DNA of 64,000 bases from Natronobacterium texcoconense (lineage in GTDB: Archaea; Halobacteriota; Halobacteria; Halobacteriales; Natrialbaceae), in the NCBI RefSeq assembly GCF_900104065.1, contig NZ_FNLC01000002.1:354995-418994 (forward strand). The letters run 5' to 3'. Below the pieces are notes generated by a model. The model searched no databases and was not told where the DNA came from. It was given only the letters and a program-made list of their open reading frames with translations. Positions 51,600 to 60,575 of the stretch are shown here, piece after piece. Position numbers and translations under genes: made by a program. Positions within the stretch are counted from its first letter, which is position 1, and each line of letters starts with the position of its first letter.

Positions 51600-52424
51600 T
51601 TAGGCGTCGATCGCCTCGATCACCGTCTCGTCTAGCTGTTTCGCGTCGGTGAACACCCGCCGGCTGAGCAAGAGCGTGTTCGCGACGACCGTCAGACCGC
51701 CGGCGGCGAAGATCATCAGCATGATCACGAACTGGTACTGTGCCGCGTAGATCGGGTTCGCGCCGGCGATGATCATCCCCGCCATCAGCCCGGGGATCTT
51801 GACGATTCCGAGGCTCTTGATGGCGTCGAGCGTCGGGATCAGCGCGGCGTAGACGCTCGTCGATACGTACTCGGTGATGGCCTCGTCGGGCGATGCGCCG
51901 ACGCTCAACAGCGCCTCGATCTCGTTGCGGTTGGACGCGATCTCGCCGGTAAATCGATCGAGCGCGAGGGAGTTCGTCTGCATCGCGTTCGCGATAATCA
52001 TACTCCCGATGACGACGAGATCTCGCATCGTCGTCTCGATTGCGCCCGCGAACGTCATCGCGACAATGGTCAGACCGGCTCCGAATCCGATCGAGACGAT
52101 CGAGGTCCTGAACACGCCCGGCAGCGCCGTCCCCCGCTTGTAGGAGATCCACGCCGCGACGACGATCATGAACGCGAGGACGACGCCGGCCCACGCGACG
52201 TGTGCTGCGAGCAGTATGTCGATGACCGCGCCGGCCGCAACCACCTGTATCAGGCCGCGAACGGCGGTCGTGACGACCTCCCGTTCGAATCCCAGCTGTC
52301 GGAGGTAGACGACGCCGAGGACGAGCACCGTCAGGACGGCGGCGATAGCGATCTGGACGAATCCCGTGACGACGACCGATTCCGTCGCGTACTCGAGGAA
52401 GGTCTCGAGCGCGGCGTCCGTCAT
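51600..52424 (-). CDS. fetB: FetB-type ABC permease (YbbM family)
   Basis: A 274-residue permease with about seven membrane helices. FetB-family sequence: RQLGFEREVVTTAVRGLIQVVAAGAVID, ISYKRGTALPG, and the conserved ETTMRDLVVIGSMIIANAMQTNSLALDRF plus PTLDAIKSLGIVKIPGLMAGMIIAGANPIYAAQYQFVIMLMI. In E. coli FetAB exports iron and lowers oxidative stress. The gene overlaps fetA by ATGA (52421-52424), so both are translated together. Confidence 0.9.
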   Translation of the reverse strand: MTDAALETFLEYATESVVVTGFVQIAIAAVLTVLVLGVVYLRQLGFEREVVTTAVRGLIQVVAAGAVIDILLAAHVAWAGVVLAFMIVVAAWISYKRGTALPGVFRTSIVSIGFGAGLTIVAMTFAGAIETTMRDLVVIGSMIIANAMQTNSLALDRFTGEIASNRNEIEALLSVGASPDEAITEYVSTSVYAALIPTLDAIKSLGIVKIPGLMAGMIIAGANPIYAAQYQFVIMLMIFAAGGLTVVANTLLLSRRVFTDAKQLDETVIEAIDA

Positions 52425-53092
52425 GCGATCACCTCCTCGGGCGTCCCCTCGGCGACGACCGCGCCACCGTCGAACTCGGCGACGCGGTCACCGAGTCGCT
52501 CGGCCTGTGAGGTGTCGTGGGTGACGAGGACGCAGGTCAGGTTGTCGGTCTGTATGAGTTCCTCGAGGAGCCGTTCGATTTTCGACTCCGTCTCCGTATC
52601 CAGGTGGGAGGTCGGCTCGTCGAGCAACAGCACCTCGGGATCGACGTAGAGCGTCCGCGCGATAGCGACCCGCTGTCGCTCGCCACCCGAGAGGTCGTCG
52701 ACGCTCCGGTCCTCGTACCCCGGTAATTGCAGTCGCTCGAGCAGACGCCGCACCCGTTCGTCGTCGATCGGTTCGTCACGGATTCGGTCGCCGACGCCGA
52801 CGTTCTCCCGGACGGTCCCGGGGCGAAGCGCCGGGTCCTGCGGGACGAACCCGACCCGCTGGCGTAGCTCCTGAGGTTCGATCTCGCGGTAGTCGGTGCC
52901 CTCGAGATAGACCGTCCCGTCGGTGGGCTCGTCGAGACGGTTGAGCAGCCGCAGGAACGACGACTTCCCGGCCCCCGACGATCCGATGACGGCGAGGACG
53001 TTCGATTCGTGAACGGAGAGCGAGACGGCGTCGACGATCCGCTCGCCGTCGACGACCCGCGTCAGAGAGTCGGTTTCGAGCTTCGCGACCAT
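52421..53092 (-). CDS. fetA: FetA-type ABC ATPase (YbbL family)
   Basis: A 223-residue ABC ATPase. Walker A is GSSGAGKSS, the signature is DLSGGERQRVAIARTLYVDPE, Walker B is VLLLDEPTSHLD and the H-loop is VLVTHDTSQAERLG. With the downstream FetB permease it forms a probable metal exporter (E. coli FetA is part of an iron exporter). Separated by 144 nt from the upstream lrp-type gene on the same strand. Confidence 0.92.
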   Translation of the reverse strand: MVAKLETDSLTRVVDGERIVDAVSLSVHESNVLAVIGSSGAGKSSFLRLLNRLDEPTDGTVYLEGTDYREIEPQELRQRVGFVPQDPALRPGTVRENVGVGDRIRDEPIDDERVRRLLERLQLPGYEDRSVDDLSGGERQRVAIARTLYVDPEVLLLDEPTSHLDTETESKIERLLEELIQTDNLTCVLVTHDTSQAERLGDRVAEFDGGAVVAEGTPEEVIA

Positions 53093-53236
53093 CCTATCGG
53101 ACGTTCTCGCTCGTGCTCAATAGCCACGCGGGCCAGCACCTGCTCGGACCCGAAGGGCGTTCCCGCCGATCGCGAACGGAGAAGAGAGCCGAAAACGGCG
53201 ACGGACGAACCAGGAACCGATCCCCCGACTGCCCTC

Positions 53237-53665
53237 TTACTTGAGCCGCTCCTGCAGGAACGACGGATGTGCAGCGGTGACGCCTTCGATCTCGAGTAGC
53301 TCTTCGGAGATGAACTCGCCGAGTTCGTCGCCGTCGGCGGCGCGCACTTCGGCCATCAGCATGTGGTCGCCGCTCGAGCTATACAGCGCTTCGATCTCCT
53401 CGAGGGCTTTCAGCGCCTTCGTCGCCTCGACGTAGCGTTCGCTGGCGACGTCGAGGCCGACCAGCGCGATCGTCTGGCTCGAGAGTTTCTTGGGGTCGAT
53501 TTCGGCGGAGTAGCCGACGATGACGCCCTCTTCCTCTAGTTGGTTGATGTACTTGCGAACCGTTGGTTTCGAGACGTCCGCCCGTTCCGCGATCTCGGCG
53601 TACGACGCCTGTGCATCCTCTTCGAGTACTTCGAGGATGCGATCTTCCGTCGCCTGGGTACTCAT
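53237..53665 (-). CDS. Lrp/AsnC-family regulator
   Basis: A 142-residue Lrp protein. N-terminal wHTH: TEDRILEVLEEDAQASYAEIAERADVSKPTVRKYINQLEEEGVIVGYSAEIDPKKL. C-terminal RAM domain (about 65-140) with IALVGLDVASERYVEATKALKALEEIEALYSSSGDHMLMAEV, the amino-acid or effector-binding fold. An ATATT-type TATA (53691-53697) and a palindrome around a GTATAC (53697-53713) lie directly upstream of the ATG at 53663-53665, typical of autoregulation. The target may include the downstream fet genes. Confidence 0.92.
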   Translation of the reverse strand: MSTQATEDRILEVLEEDAQASYAEIAERADVSKPTVRKYINQLEEEGVIVGYSAEIDPKKLSSQTIALVGLDVASERYVEATKALKALEEIEALYSSSGDHMLMAEVRAADGDELGEFISEELLEIEGVTAAHPSFLQERLK

Positions 53666-53690
53666 GAGAGAGTGTTTTGCTCCGACGGGA

Positions 53691-53713
53691 AAATATCTTT
53701 TGTATACGAAAAG
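53691..53713 (-). promoter_or_regulatory. Lrp-gene promoter and candidate autoregulatory site
   Basis: CTTTT-GTATAC-GAAAAG (53697-53713) is a near-palindrome with 5-bp A/T arms around a GTATAC, and AAGATATTTT of the TATA region (about 53690-53699) sits next to it, 27-35 nt from the start codon. AT-rich partial palindromes are typical of Lrp sites. Confidence 0.4.
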
Positions 53714-53818
53714 GTCGGATCTGCTATCGGTAGGTCGGTGTTCGAGTAAGTGCTGAACCACCGCTCGAGCGGCTATCGTCGGACTTATTCGCGTTCCCTG
53801 CCCACCCTCGAGGAGGAG

Positions 53819-54139
53819 ATGGTCGATCCGAACTACATCAGCGGTGCCGTCTGGCTTCTCTGTGGACTCGCAATTCTGTATCTCGGCTACCTCATCGCCA
53901 TCCGCGGGCGAGCGGATCTACACCAGAATTACGACGACGAGAGTCCGGTCGACCCCGCCTACGTCTCGCGGTGGGCCGGTGGAACAGCACTTTTGATGGG
54001 GGTGCTCGTGGTCGTCTACGCGATCAGAGAGATGCTCTACGGCTTTCAGCCGTACGCACTCGGCGCGCTCGTGGTCACGCTACTGGTCCTGAGCTACGTG
54101 ACGAAACTGTTCGCTCGCGGCTACGGCTACCGCGGCTGA
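53819..54139 (+). CDS. small three-helix membrane protein
   Basis: A 106-residue membrane protein with helices near 7-27, 52-70 and 76-95, between a short N-terminus and a basic end (RGYGYRG). No catalytic motif. Haloarchaeal proteins of this layout resemble DUF3784-type small membrane proteins, but I am not sure. Divergent from the Lrp gene and followed, 54 nt later, by the next gene on the same strand. Confidence 0.7.
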   Translation: MVDPNYISGAVWLLCGLAILYLGYLIAIRGRADLHQNYDDESPVDPAYVSRWAGGTALLMGVLVVVYAIREMLYGFQPYALGALVVTLLVLSYVTKLFARGYGYRG

Positions 54140-54193
54140 TCCCCGGACTCTCGAGTCGTCGCCCTTATGCCTCGGCCGGCCGAACGACGCCCA

Positions 54194-54730
54194 ATGGCAG
54201 AGCCCCGCGTCCCGGGTTCCGATCCCGAGCGACACCTCGAGTTACCCTGCGGGCAGACGATCGACCCTCACGACATCGACCTCGGCATGCGCGAGTACTC
54301 CTGTTCCTGCGGGGAGTCTCACGCGGTCGTTACCGACGCCCACCCGCCCTCGCGGTTCTTCCCGGAGTCGCTGGTCGCCGTCCTCCGGGAGACGATCGAG
54401 ACCGACGACGAGTTCGACCAGTTCGGCACGCCACACCTGATGGGCGTCGCTCTGGAAGAGTTCCCCGAGAAAGTCGCCACGTACGACGCCAGCGACGACG
54501 GCGCAGTCGGCTACGCAATGGTGTGGCTCTTCGACTTCGACTCCCGACGACTCCACGAGGTCGTCGTCGAACTCGTCGTCGAACTGATGGAACACGCGAT
54601 CAGCCACGCCGACGACGATTCCGCGATCAGCGAGTTCGAATCCCAGATGCTCGAGTTCGACGTCAGCGAGTTCGTCGAACAGTACCGGGCCCAGCGGGAT
54701 TTCGACGGTGCAGGCGACCGACCCGTCTGA
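54194..54730 (+). CDS. conserved haloarchaeal protein (DUF5815-like) with Cys pair
   Basis: A 178-residue acidic protein. Near the N-terminus LPCGQTIDPHDIDLGMREYSCSCGESHAVV has three cysteines and two His residues that could bind zinc; the rest is helical (FFPESLVAVLRETIETDDEF, then VVVELVVELMEHAISHADDD). I associate this layout with the haloarchaeal family DUF5815, from memory. ATG 54194 was taken as the start since upstream codons look non-coding. Function unknown. Confidence 0.72.
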   Translation: MAEPRVPGSDPERHLELPCGQTIDPHDIDLGMREYSCSCGESHAVVTDAHPPSRFFPESLVAVLRETIETDDEFDQFGTPHLMGVALEEFPEKVATYDASDDGAVGYAMVWLFDFDSRRLHEVVVELVVELMEHAISHADDDSAISEFESQMLEFDVSEFVEQYRAQRDFDGAGDRPV

Positions 54731-54739
54731 GATTCTTCT

Positions 54740-55174
54740 TCACCAGTCCGTCAGGTCGACGGTCGTCGAGTACGTCTTACCGAAGACGTGATGTTCGGTC
54801 ACGGAAACGCGTCGAAGGTCGTCGGGGGCCGTCGCCTCGACGCGATACCCCGTCGCGACGAGGTCGTCCGTACAACTGAACCGCCACCGCGAGTCGTCGG
54901 CAGCGACCACGAGCAGATCCAGTCGATGCTGTGAACGTTCGTAGTTCGCGTGTGCCAGGTCGACCGTGCCACATCTGCTCGAGCCGTACTGGATCGTTCC
55001 GCGAGCAGTGACGGTATCGTCGTCGACGGTGACCTCCGGTGGGTCGTCGACGCTCACCTGTCCGTCGACCGTTTCGAACTCCGTATCGAGTCCGAGTCCG
55101 GGTATTCGGTCGAGGCAGCCGGCGAGTCCCGTCAGTGCCACGCCAGCGCCGGCCATCATCGTTCGGCGTTTCAT
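54740..55174 (-). CDS. Tat-type lipoprotein, hypothetical
   Basis: A 144-residue exported protein. N-terminus MKRRTMMAGAGVALTGLAG-C20 is a Tat signal with lipobox. The mature part is beta-rich (EFETVDGQVSVDDPPEVTVDDDTVTARGTIQYGSSRCGTVDLAHANYE), with a Cys pair (C-GT... and SCTDD) that may form a disulfide, then EHHVFGKTYSTTVDLTDW. Function unknown. It would be anchored outside the membrane; convergent with the preceding gene. Confidence 0.78.
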   Translation of the reverse strand: MKRRTMMAGAGVALTGLAGCLDRIPGLGLDTEFETVDGQVSVDDPPEVTVDDDTVTARGTIQYGSSRCGTVDLAHANYERSQHRLDLLVVAADDSRWRFSCTDDLVATGYRVEATAPDDLRRVSVTEHHVFGKTYSTTVDLTDW

Positions 55175-55307
55175 AGTCTTCAGTTATCGAATGCGAGCAA
55201 GTGTCTTCGGCCGGGTCAAAGCGCCGTTTGAGTTCTCGGCCGCGGTCCACCGGTCCGTGCCGTCACGTGACCAGAGCTATGTCGATCGAGTAACAACTGG
55301 CGAGACG

Positions 55308-57176
55308 ATGCCACTCGATCCGACTCGGATCGTGCTGACGGTCTCTGTCCTCGTCGCACTGGGGTTCGGCTGGTACTACGGGGGCCGAAAACGCTGGCGG
55401 GCGCTGGTCGCGGACCGATTTCTCTACGGCGTCCCCTGGGGAACGCTGGTCACCGTTGCAGTCGTCGTCGCGTTCTACGCGCTGGCACAGGGCGGGATCG
55501 TTCGCTGGCACGACCCACTGACGCTGCCGTTTATCACCTGGTCGTACTTCTACCCGACCGGACTGCTCACCGCAGGAGTCGCTCACGGCTCGCCACAGCA
55601 CCTGGCGTCGAACATGGCGGGAACGCTGGCGTTCGCACCGATCGCGGAGTACGCCTGGAGTCACTACCCGCCCTCGAGCGGGCGCTCCCGGACACGGTCC
55701 GACGACGGCCTGCTCTCGAGGCCCTGGATCCGTGCGGTCGTCGTCTTCCCAGCGGCGTTGCTCGGTATCGCCGTCCTGACGGCGGTACTCGCGCTGGGGC
55801 CGGGACTCGGGTTCTCCGGGGCCGTCTTCGCTATCGCCGGCTTCGCGGTCGTGAACTACCCCGTCACGACCGTCGTCGCCGTCGTCGCCGCGAGCGCGAT
55901 CCAGACGCTGTTCGACGCGCTCGGCCAGCCAGTCGTTCGCGAGACGCTCGAGGCGGGAGCACCTGGCCCGCCGGCGTGGGCCGGGGTCGGGTTCCAGGCG
56001 CACTTGCTCGGGTTCCTGCTGGGGGCGATCCTCGGGATCTTGCTGTTGCGCCGTCGAGAACGACGGCCGTCCGTCGGTCGGATCTTCGTCGGGGTCGTGC
56101 TGTTCGGGATGGCACAGTCATTGTGGCTGCTCGTCGTCCCCGGTGACGAGGTCTACGCCCTCTATCAGGGAGTTGGCGTCGTCATGGTGCTCGGTATCGC
56201 GGCGGTGACGGCGGTCGCCGTCGCGGGGAGCGAAGGCCCGCTGCCGCGACCGCTCGCCGTGCTGGGACTCCCTTGGGTCCCCTCACGTCGACAGCTCGCG
56301 ATCGGTTGGCTGCTCGTGCTCACACTCGGATTCCTCGCGGGCGTCGCGGGAGCCGTCTTCGAGGAGCAACCGCTCGCACCAGCGGTACTCGGACTGGCGC
56401 TGGTCGCCGTCCTGCTCGCAGTGCCGGCGTTGCCGCCGGTCGTCCCCGACCGCTGGTTCCCGACGCCAGTCTCTCGGCGCGGCACCGCGGTCGCCTGTCT
56501 GCTGGTGCTGGTGGTGCTCGTGGCGCTCCCGAGCGTGCCGTTCAACCTCCTCGTGGTCGGCGACGATACCGTTCCAGGCAGCGGCGAAGTCGACGTCGGC
56601 GGTTACGCCGTCACCTACGAGCAAAACGCCACGACCGGACAGTCGCTGATCGCCAGTCCGGGAGCCGAGCCGGAAAACGAGACGCTCGAGACCACCCACA
56701 ACGGCGTCATCGTCGTCAACGAGGATCGCGAGATCTGGACCGTCGGGACACAGAACTACACCCTCGAGCACGAGGGCAACGCCTCGGTCGTCGTCGGCGG
56801 TCTCGGGTGGCACGAAACCGTCGAGGTCACTCGGACCGGCTGGGAGGTACTGGGTAACGAGACGGCATACGGCGTCGACCTCGAGGTCGACGGCGAGACG
56901 ACGCGGTCGTTCGCGTCCGAGCCGATCCGGGCCAACGCTCAGATCGACGGCCACGAAGTCGGCGTCGCACCGGCGGACGACGCCGACGAGCCGTTCGAAC
57001 TCCAGGTCGAGCGCGACGGAAGCGACGTCGACACGACCGAGATCCCGTCGGTCAACGAGACGACGACGGCCGGCGACCTCGAGTTCGCGGTCGAGGAATC
57101 GGACGGTGCCCTCGAGTTGATCGCGTCGGCGGACGACACCGCCGTGTTGATCGCCGAGCGAGAGACCGACGGGTAG
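55308..57176 (+). CDS. rhomboid-family intramembrane protease with large C-terminal extension
   Basis: A 622-residue protein. The rhomboid core (about 45-260) has HLASN (His 98, Asn 102), catalytic Ser 170 in GFSGAVFAI, and a His in GFQAHLLGFLLG after it, so the Ser-His dyad is intact. Beyond the core, four to six further helices (about 265-420) and a soluble C-terminal part of about 200 residues, probably extracellular, with N-glycosylation-type NxT/NxS sites. ATG 55308 begins just before the first helix. Rhomboids cut membrane-spanning substrates; the substrate here is unknown. Confidence 0.88.
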   Translation: MPLDPTRIVLTVSVLVALGFGWYYGGRKRWRALVADRFLYGVPWGTLVTVAVVVAFYALAQGGIVRWHDPLTLPFITWSYFYPTGLLTAGVAHGSPQHLASNMAGTLAFAPIAEYAWSHYPPSSGRSRTRSDDGLLSRPWIRAVVVFPAALLGIAVLTAVLALGPGLGFSGAVFAIAGFAVVNYPVTTVVAVVAASAIQTLFDALGQPVVRETLEAGAPGPPAWAGVGFQAHLLGFLLGAILGILLLRRRERRPSVGRIFVGVVLFGMAQSLWLLVVPGDEVYALYQGVGVVMVLGIAAVTAVAVAGSEGPLPRPLAVLGLPWVPSRRQLAIGWLLVLTLGFLAGVAGAVFEEQPLAPAVLGLALVAVLLAVPALPPVVPDRWFPTPVSRRGTAVACLLVLVVLVALPSVPFNLLVVGDDTVPGSGEVDVGGYAVTYEQNATTGQSLIASPGAEPENETLETTHNGVIVVNEDREIWTVGTQNYTLEHEGNASVVVGGLGWHETVEVTRTGWEVLGNETAYGVDLEVDGETTRSFASEPIRANAQIDGHEVGVAPADDADEPFELQVERDGSDVDTTEIPSVNETTTAGDLEFAVEESDGALELIASADDTAVLIAERETDG

Positions 57177-57297
57177 CTGTCGTCTTCGACCGTTGAGATC
57201 AGTTTGTCCGGAATTGGTCGACCTCGAGAGACCGTTCGCCGACGACGAAGATTCGAATTTCGAAAAGCCATTTCGAGATTCGTACTGTATCGTGGGG

Positions 57298-57304
57298 CTT
57301 ATTA
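57298..57304 (+). promoter_or_regulatory. carB TATA element
   Basis: CTTATTA centred near 57301 lies 34 nt before the carB ATG at 57335, so the transcript would have a very short leader of about 8 nt. Upstream at 57252-57264, TTCGAA occurs twice with a 7-bp period (TTCGAA-T-TTCGAA) and could bind a regulator. Confidence 0.4.
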
Positions 57305-57334
57305 CGATGTGCGAACTCCGGATGAACAAGACCA

Positions 57335-60300
57335 ATGAGCACGGAGACCGACGACGCTGCAGGGGACGGACGCAAGATCCTGCTTATCGGCAGCGGACCG
57401 ATTCAGATCGGACAGGCTGCCGAATTCGACTACTCGGGTGCACAGGCGTGTCGCGCGCTCCAGGAGGAGGGCGCGGAGGTCGTCCTCGTCAACTCCAATC
57501 CGGCGACGATCATGACGGATCCGGAGATGGCAGACGAAGTCTACATCGAACCCATCACGACCGACGCCATCGCCGAGATCATCCGGAAGGAGAACCCCGA
57601 CGGCGTCATCGCCGGTCTGGGCGGCCAGACGGGATTGAACGTCACGGCGGAACTCGCCGAGGAGGGCGTTCTCGACGAGTACGACGTCGAGATCATGGGG
57701 ACGCCGCTCGATACGATCTACGCGACCGAGGACCGCGACCTCTTCCGCCAGCGTATGGAGAAGATCGGCCAGCCGGTTCCGGGATCGACGACCATCTCGC
57801 TCGAGGAGGGCGAGTCGGTCTCCGAACTGACCGAAGAGGACCTCAGAGAGCGCGTCGAGGAAGCCGTCGAGGAAGTCGGCGGACTCCCCGTCATCGCCCG
57901 CACGACGTACACGCTCGGTGGTTCCGGATCGGGCGTCGTCCACGATTTCGACGAACTCCTCCAGCGCGTCCGGAAGGGCCTGCGTCTCTCTCGTAACAGC
58001 GAGGTGCTCATCACCGAGTCTATCGCTGGCTGGGTCGAATACGAGTACGAGGTCATGCGCGACGCCGACGACTCGTGTATCATCATCTGTAACATGGAGA
58101 ACATCGACCCGATGGGCATCCACACCGGGGAGTCGACGGTCGTCACGCCCTCGCAGATCGTCCCCGACGAGGGCCACCAGGAGATGCGTACGGCAGCGCT
58201 CGACGTCATCCGCGAACTCGGCATCCAGGGTGGCTGTAACATCCAGTTCGCCTGGCACGACGACGGCACGCCGGGCGGCGAGTACCGCGTCGTCGAGGTC
58301 AACCCCCGCGTCTCCCGCTCCTCCGCGCTCGCCTCGAAAGCGACCGGCTACCCGATCGCTCGCGTGACCGCGAAAGTCGCGCTCGGCAAGCGCCTCCACG
58401 AGATCGAAAACGAAATCACGGGCGAGACGACCGCTGCCTTCGAGCCAGCGATCGACTACGTCGTCACGAAGGTTCCGCGCTGGCCCAAGGACAAGTTCGA
58501 CGACGTCGACTTCGAACTCACCACGGCGATGAAATCGACCGGCGAGGCGATGGCCATCGGCCGCACCTTCGAGGAATCCCTCCTGAAAGCCCTCCGATCG
58601 TCGGAGTACGAACCCGACGTCGACTGGGACGACGTGAGCGACGAGGAACTCGAGGAACGCTACCTCGAGCGTCCATCCCCCGACCGTCCGTACGCGATGT
58701 TCGAGGCCTTCGAGCGCGGCTACACGGTCGATGAAGTCGTCGAACTCACCGGCATCTTCGAGTGGTATACCGAACGTTACAAGCTCATCGCGGAGTCGAC
58801 CCGTGCCGCACAGGAAGGCGACTTCGCGGAGGCTGCGATCGCCGGACACACGAACGCGACGATCGCTGCGACCGCGGGAGCCGACGTCGGCACGGTCGAA
58901 CAGGAGGTTCCCGACCGCACGTACAAGCAGGTCGACACCTGCGCCGGCGAGTTCGAGGCCGAGACGCCGTACTACTACTCGGCGCGCAAGAACGAGTTCG
59001 AATCCGATCCGCTCGACGACGACGGCGTCGCGGGCGAACTCGAGGTCGACCCCGATCTCGAGAGCGTCATCGTCGTCGGCGGCGGCCCGATCCGTATCGG
59101 ACAGGGTGTCGAGTTCGACTACTGTTCGGTCCACGCGGTCCGTGCCCTGCGCGACCTGGGAATCGACGCCCACGTCGTCAACAACAACCCCGAGACGGTC
59201 TCGACGGACTACGACACCTCGGACGGCCTGTTCTTCGAGCCGATCACCGCCGAGGAGGTCGCCGACGTCGCCGAAGCTACGGGCGCGGACGGCGTGATGG
59301 TCCAGTTCGGCGGCCAGACGTCGGTCAACGTCGGCGAGCCTCTCGAGGAGGAACTCGCCCGGCGCGGCCTCGACTGCGAGGTCATGGGAACGAGCGTCGA
59401 GGCGATGGACTTAGCGGAGGACCGCGACCGGTTCAACGCCCTGATGGACGAACTCGAGATCGCACAGCCCGACGGTGGCACCGCCTTCTCGAAGGAGGAG
59501 GCGCTGGAACTCGCCCACGACATCGGCTACCCCGTGCTCGTCCGTCCCTCCTACGTGCTCGGCGGCCGCGCGATGGATGTCGTCTACGACGACGAGGAAC
59601 TCGAGACCTACATCGAGGAAGCCGTCCGCGTCTCCCCGGACAAGCCGATCCTCGTGGACGACTTCCTCGAGGACGCGATCGAACTCGACGTCGACGCCGT
59701 CGCCGACGGCCGCGACGTCCTGATCGGTGGCATCATGGAACACGTCGAAACGGCGGGCGTCCACTCCGGCGACTCCGCGTGTATGATCCCGCCGCGCTCG
59801 CTCGACGAGGACACCCTAGAGCGCGTCCGCGAGGTCACCGAGGACATCGCCGAGGCGCTGAAGACGAAGGGACTGTTGAACGTCCAGCTTGCCGTCCGTG
59901 ACGGCGAGGTGTACGTCCTCGAGGCCAACCCGCGTTCCTCGCGTACCGTTCCGTTCGTCTCGAAGGCGACCGGCGTTCCGATCGCCAAACTCGCGGCGAA
60001 AGTCATGGCCGGCGAGACCCTGAGCAGTCTCGAGGCCGAGGAACAGATCCCGGAACACACCTCGATCAAGGAGGTCGTCCTGCCGTTCGACCGCCTGCCG
60101 GGTTCGGATCCACGTCTCGGCCCCGAGATGAAATCGACGGGCGAAGTGATGGGCACGGCAAGCGACTTCGGGACGGCCTACTGGAAGGCTCAACAGGCCG
60201 CCCACAACGCGGTGGACGAGGGTACGGCGGTCGTCGACCTCGACGTCGACGGCTTCGACGAGCACTTCGACGTCGCGGACTTCGACGACGTCCCGCAAGC

Positions 60301-60505
60301 GATCCGCGAGGGCGAAGTCGACTTCGTCGTCAGCCGCGACCGCGACTCCCTCGAGATGGCCGTCGAAGAGGAGATTCCGTACCTCTCGACGGAAGCGAGC
60401 GCGGAAGCATACGTCGAGGCGCTCGAGAGTTTCGATGGTGATCTCGAGGTCGACACCGTCAGCGATCGTCCGAAACACGTCGCGAAGTGGGGGCTCGAGG
60501 AGTAG
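57335..60505 (+). CDS. carB: carbamoyl phosphate synthetase large subunit
   Basis: A 1056-residue CarB made of two homologous ATP-grasp halves (about 1-400 and 560-930) and a C-terminal MGS-like regulatory domain (about 940-1056). GSGPIQIGQAAEFDYSGAQACRAL and its twin GGGPIRIGQGVEFDYCSVHAVRAL mark the two halves; GGQTGLN/GGQTSVN and the glycine-rich ATP loops are intact. With CarA it makes carbamoyl phosphate for pyrimidines and arginine. carA is not next to it, so subunit genes are apart here. Size is typical. Confidence 0.97.
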   Translation: MSTETDDAAGDGRKILLIGSGPIQIGQAAEFDYSGAQACRALQEEGAEVVLVNSNPATIMTDPEMADEVYIEPITTDAIAEIIRKENPDGVIAGLGGQTGLNVTAELAEEGVLDEYDVEIMGTPLDTIYATEDRDLFRQRMEKIGQPVPGSTTISLEEGESVSELTEEDLRERVEEAVEEVGGLPVIARTTYTLGGSGSGVVHDFDELLQRVRKGLRLSRNSEVLITESIAGWVEYEYEVMRDADDSCIIICNMENIDPMGIHTGESTVVTPSQIVPDEGHQEMRTAALDVIRELGIQGGCNIQFAWHDDGTPGGEYRVVEVNPRVSRSSALASKATGYPIARVTAKVALGKRLHEIENEITGETTAAFEPAIDYVVTKVPRWPKDKFDDVDFELTTAMKSTGEAMAIGRTFEESLLKALRSSEYEPDVDWDDVSDEELEERYLERPSPDRPYAMFEAFERGYTVDEVVELTGIFEWYTERYKLIAESTRAAQEGDFAEAAIAGHTNATIAATAGADVGTVEQEVPDRTYKQVDTCAGEFEAETPYYYSARKNEFESDPLDDDGVAGELEVDPDLESVIVVGGGPIRIGQGVEFDYCSVHAVRALRDLGIDAHVVNNNPETVSTDYDTSDGLFFEPITAEEVADVAEATGADGVMVQFGGQTSVNVGEPLEEELARRGLDCEVMGTSVEAMDLAEDRDRFNALMDELEIAQPDGGTAFSKEEALELAHDIGYPVLVRPSYVLGGRAMDVVYDDEELETYIEEAVRVSPDKPILVDDFLEDAIELDVDAVADGRDVLIGGIMEHVETAGVHSGDSACMIPPRSLDEDTLERVREVTEDIAEALKTKGLLNVQLAVRDGEVYVLEANPRSSRTVPFVSKATGVPIAKLAAKVMAGETLSSLEAEEQIPEHTSIKEVVLPFDRLPGSDPRLGPEMKSTGEVMGTASDFGTAYWKAQQAAHNAVDEGTAVVDLDVDGFDEHFDVADFDDVPQAIREGEVDFVVSRDRDSLEMAVEEEIPYLSTEASAEAYVEALESFDGDLEVDTVSDRPKHVAKWGLEE

Positions 60506-60575
60506 CGTCGGTCGATTCGTTTTGAGAAGCGAGGGATTTTCGAGGGGCGCGATCGTGATTCACGCGCCATCCCGC

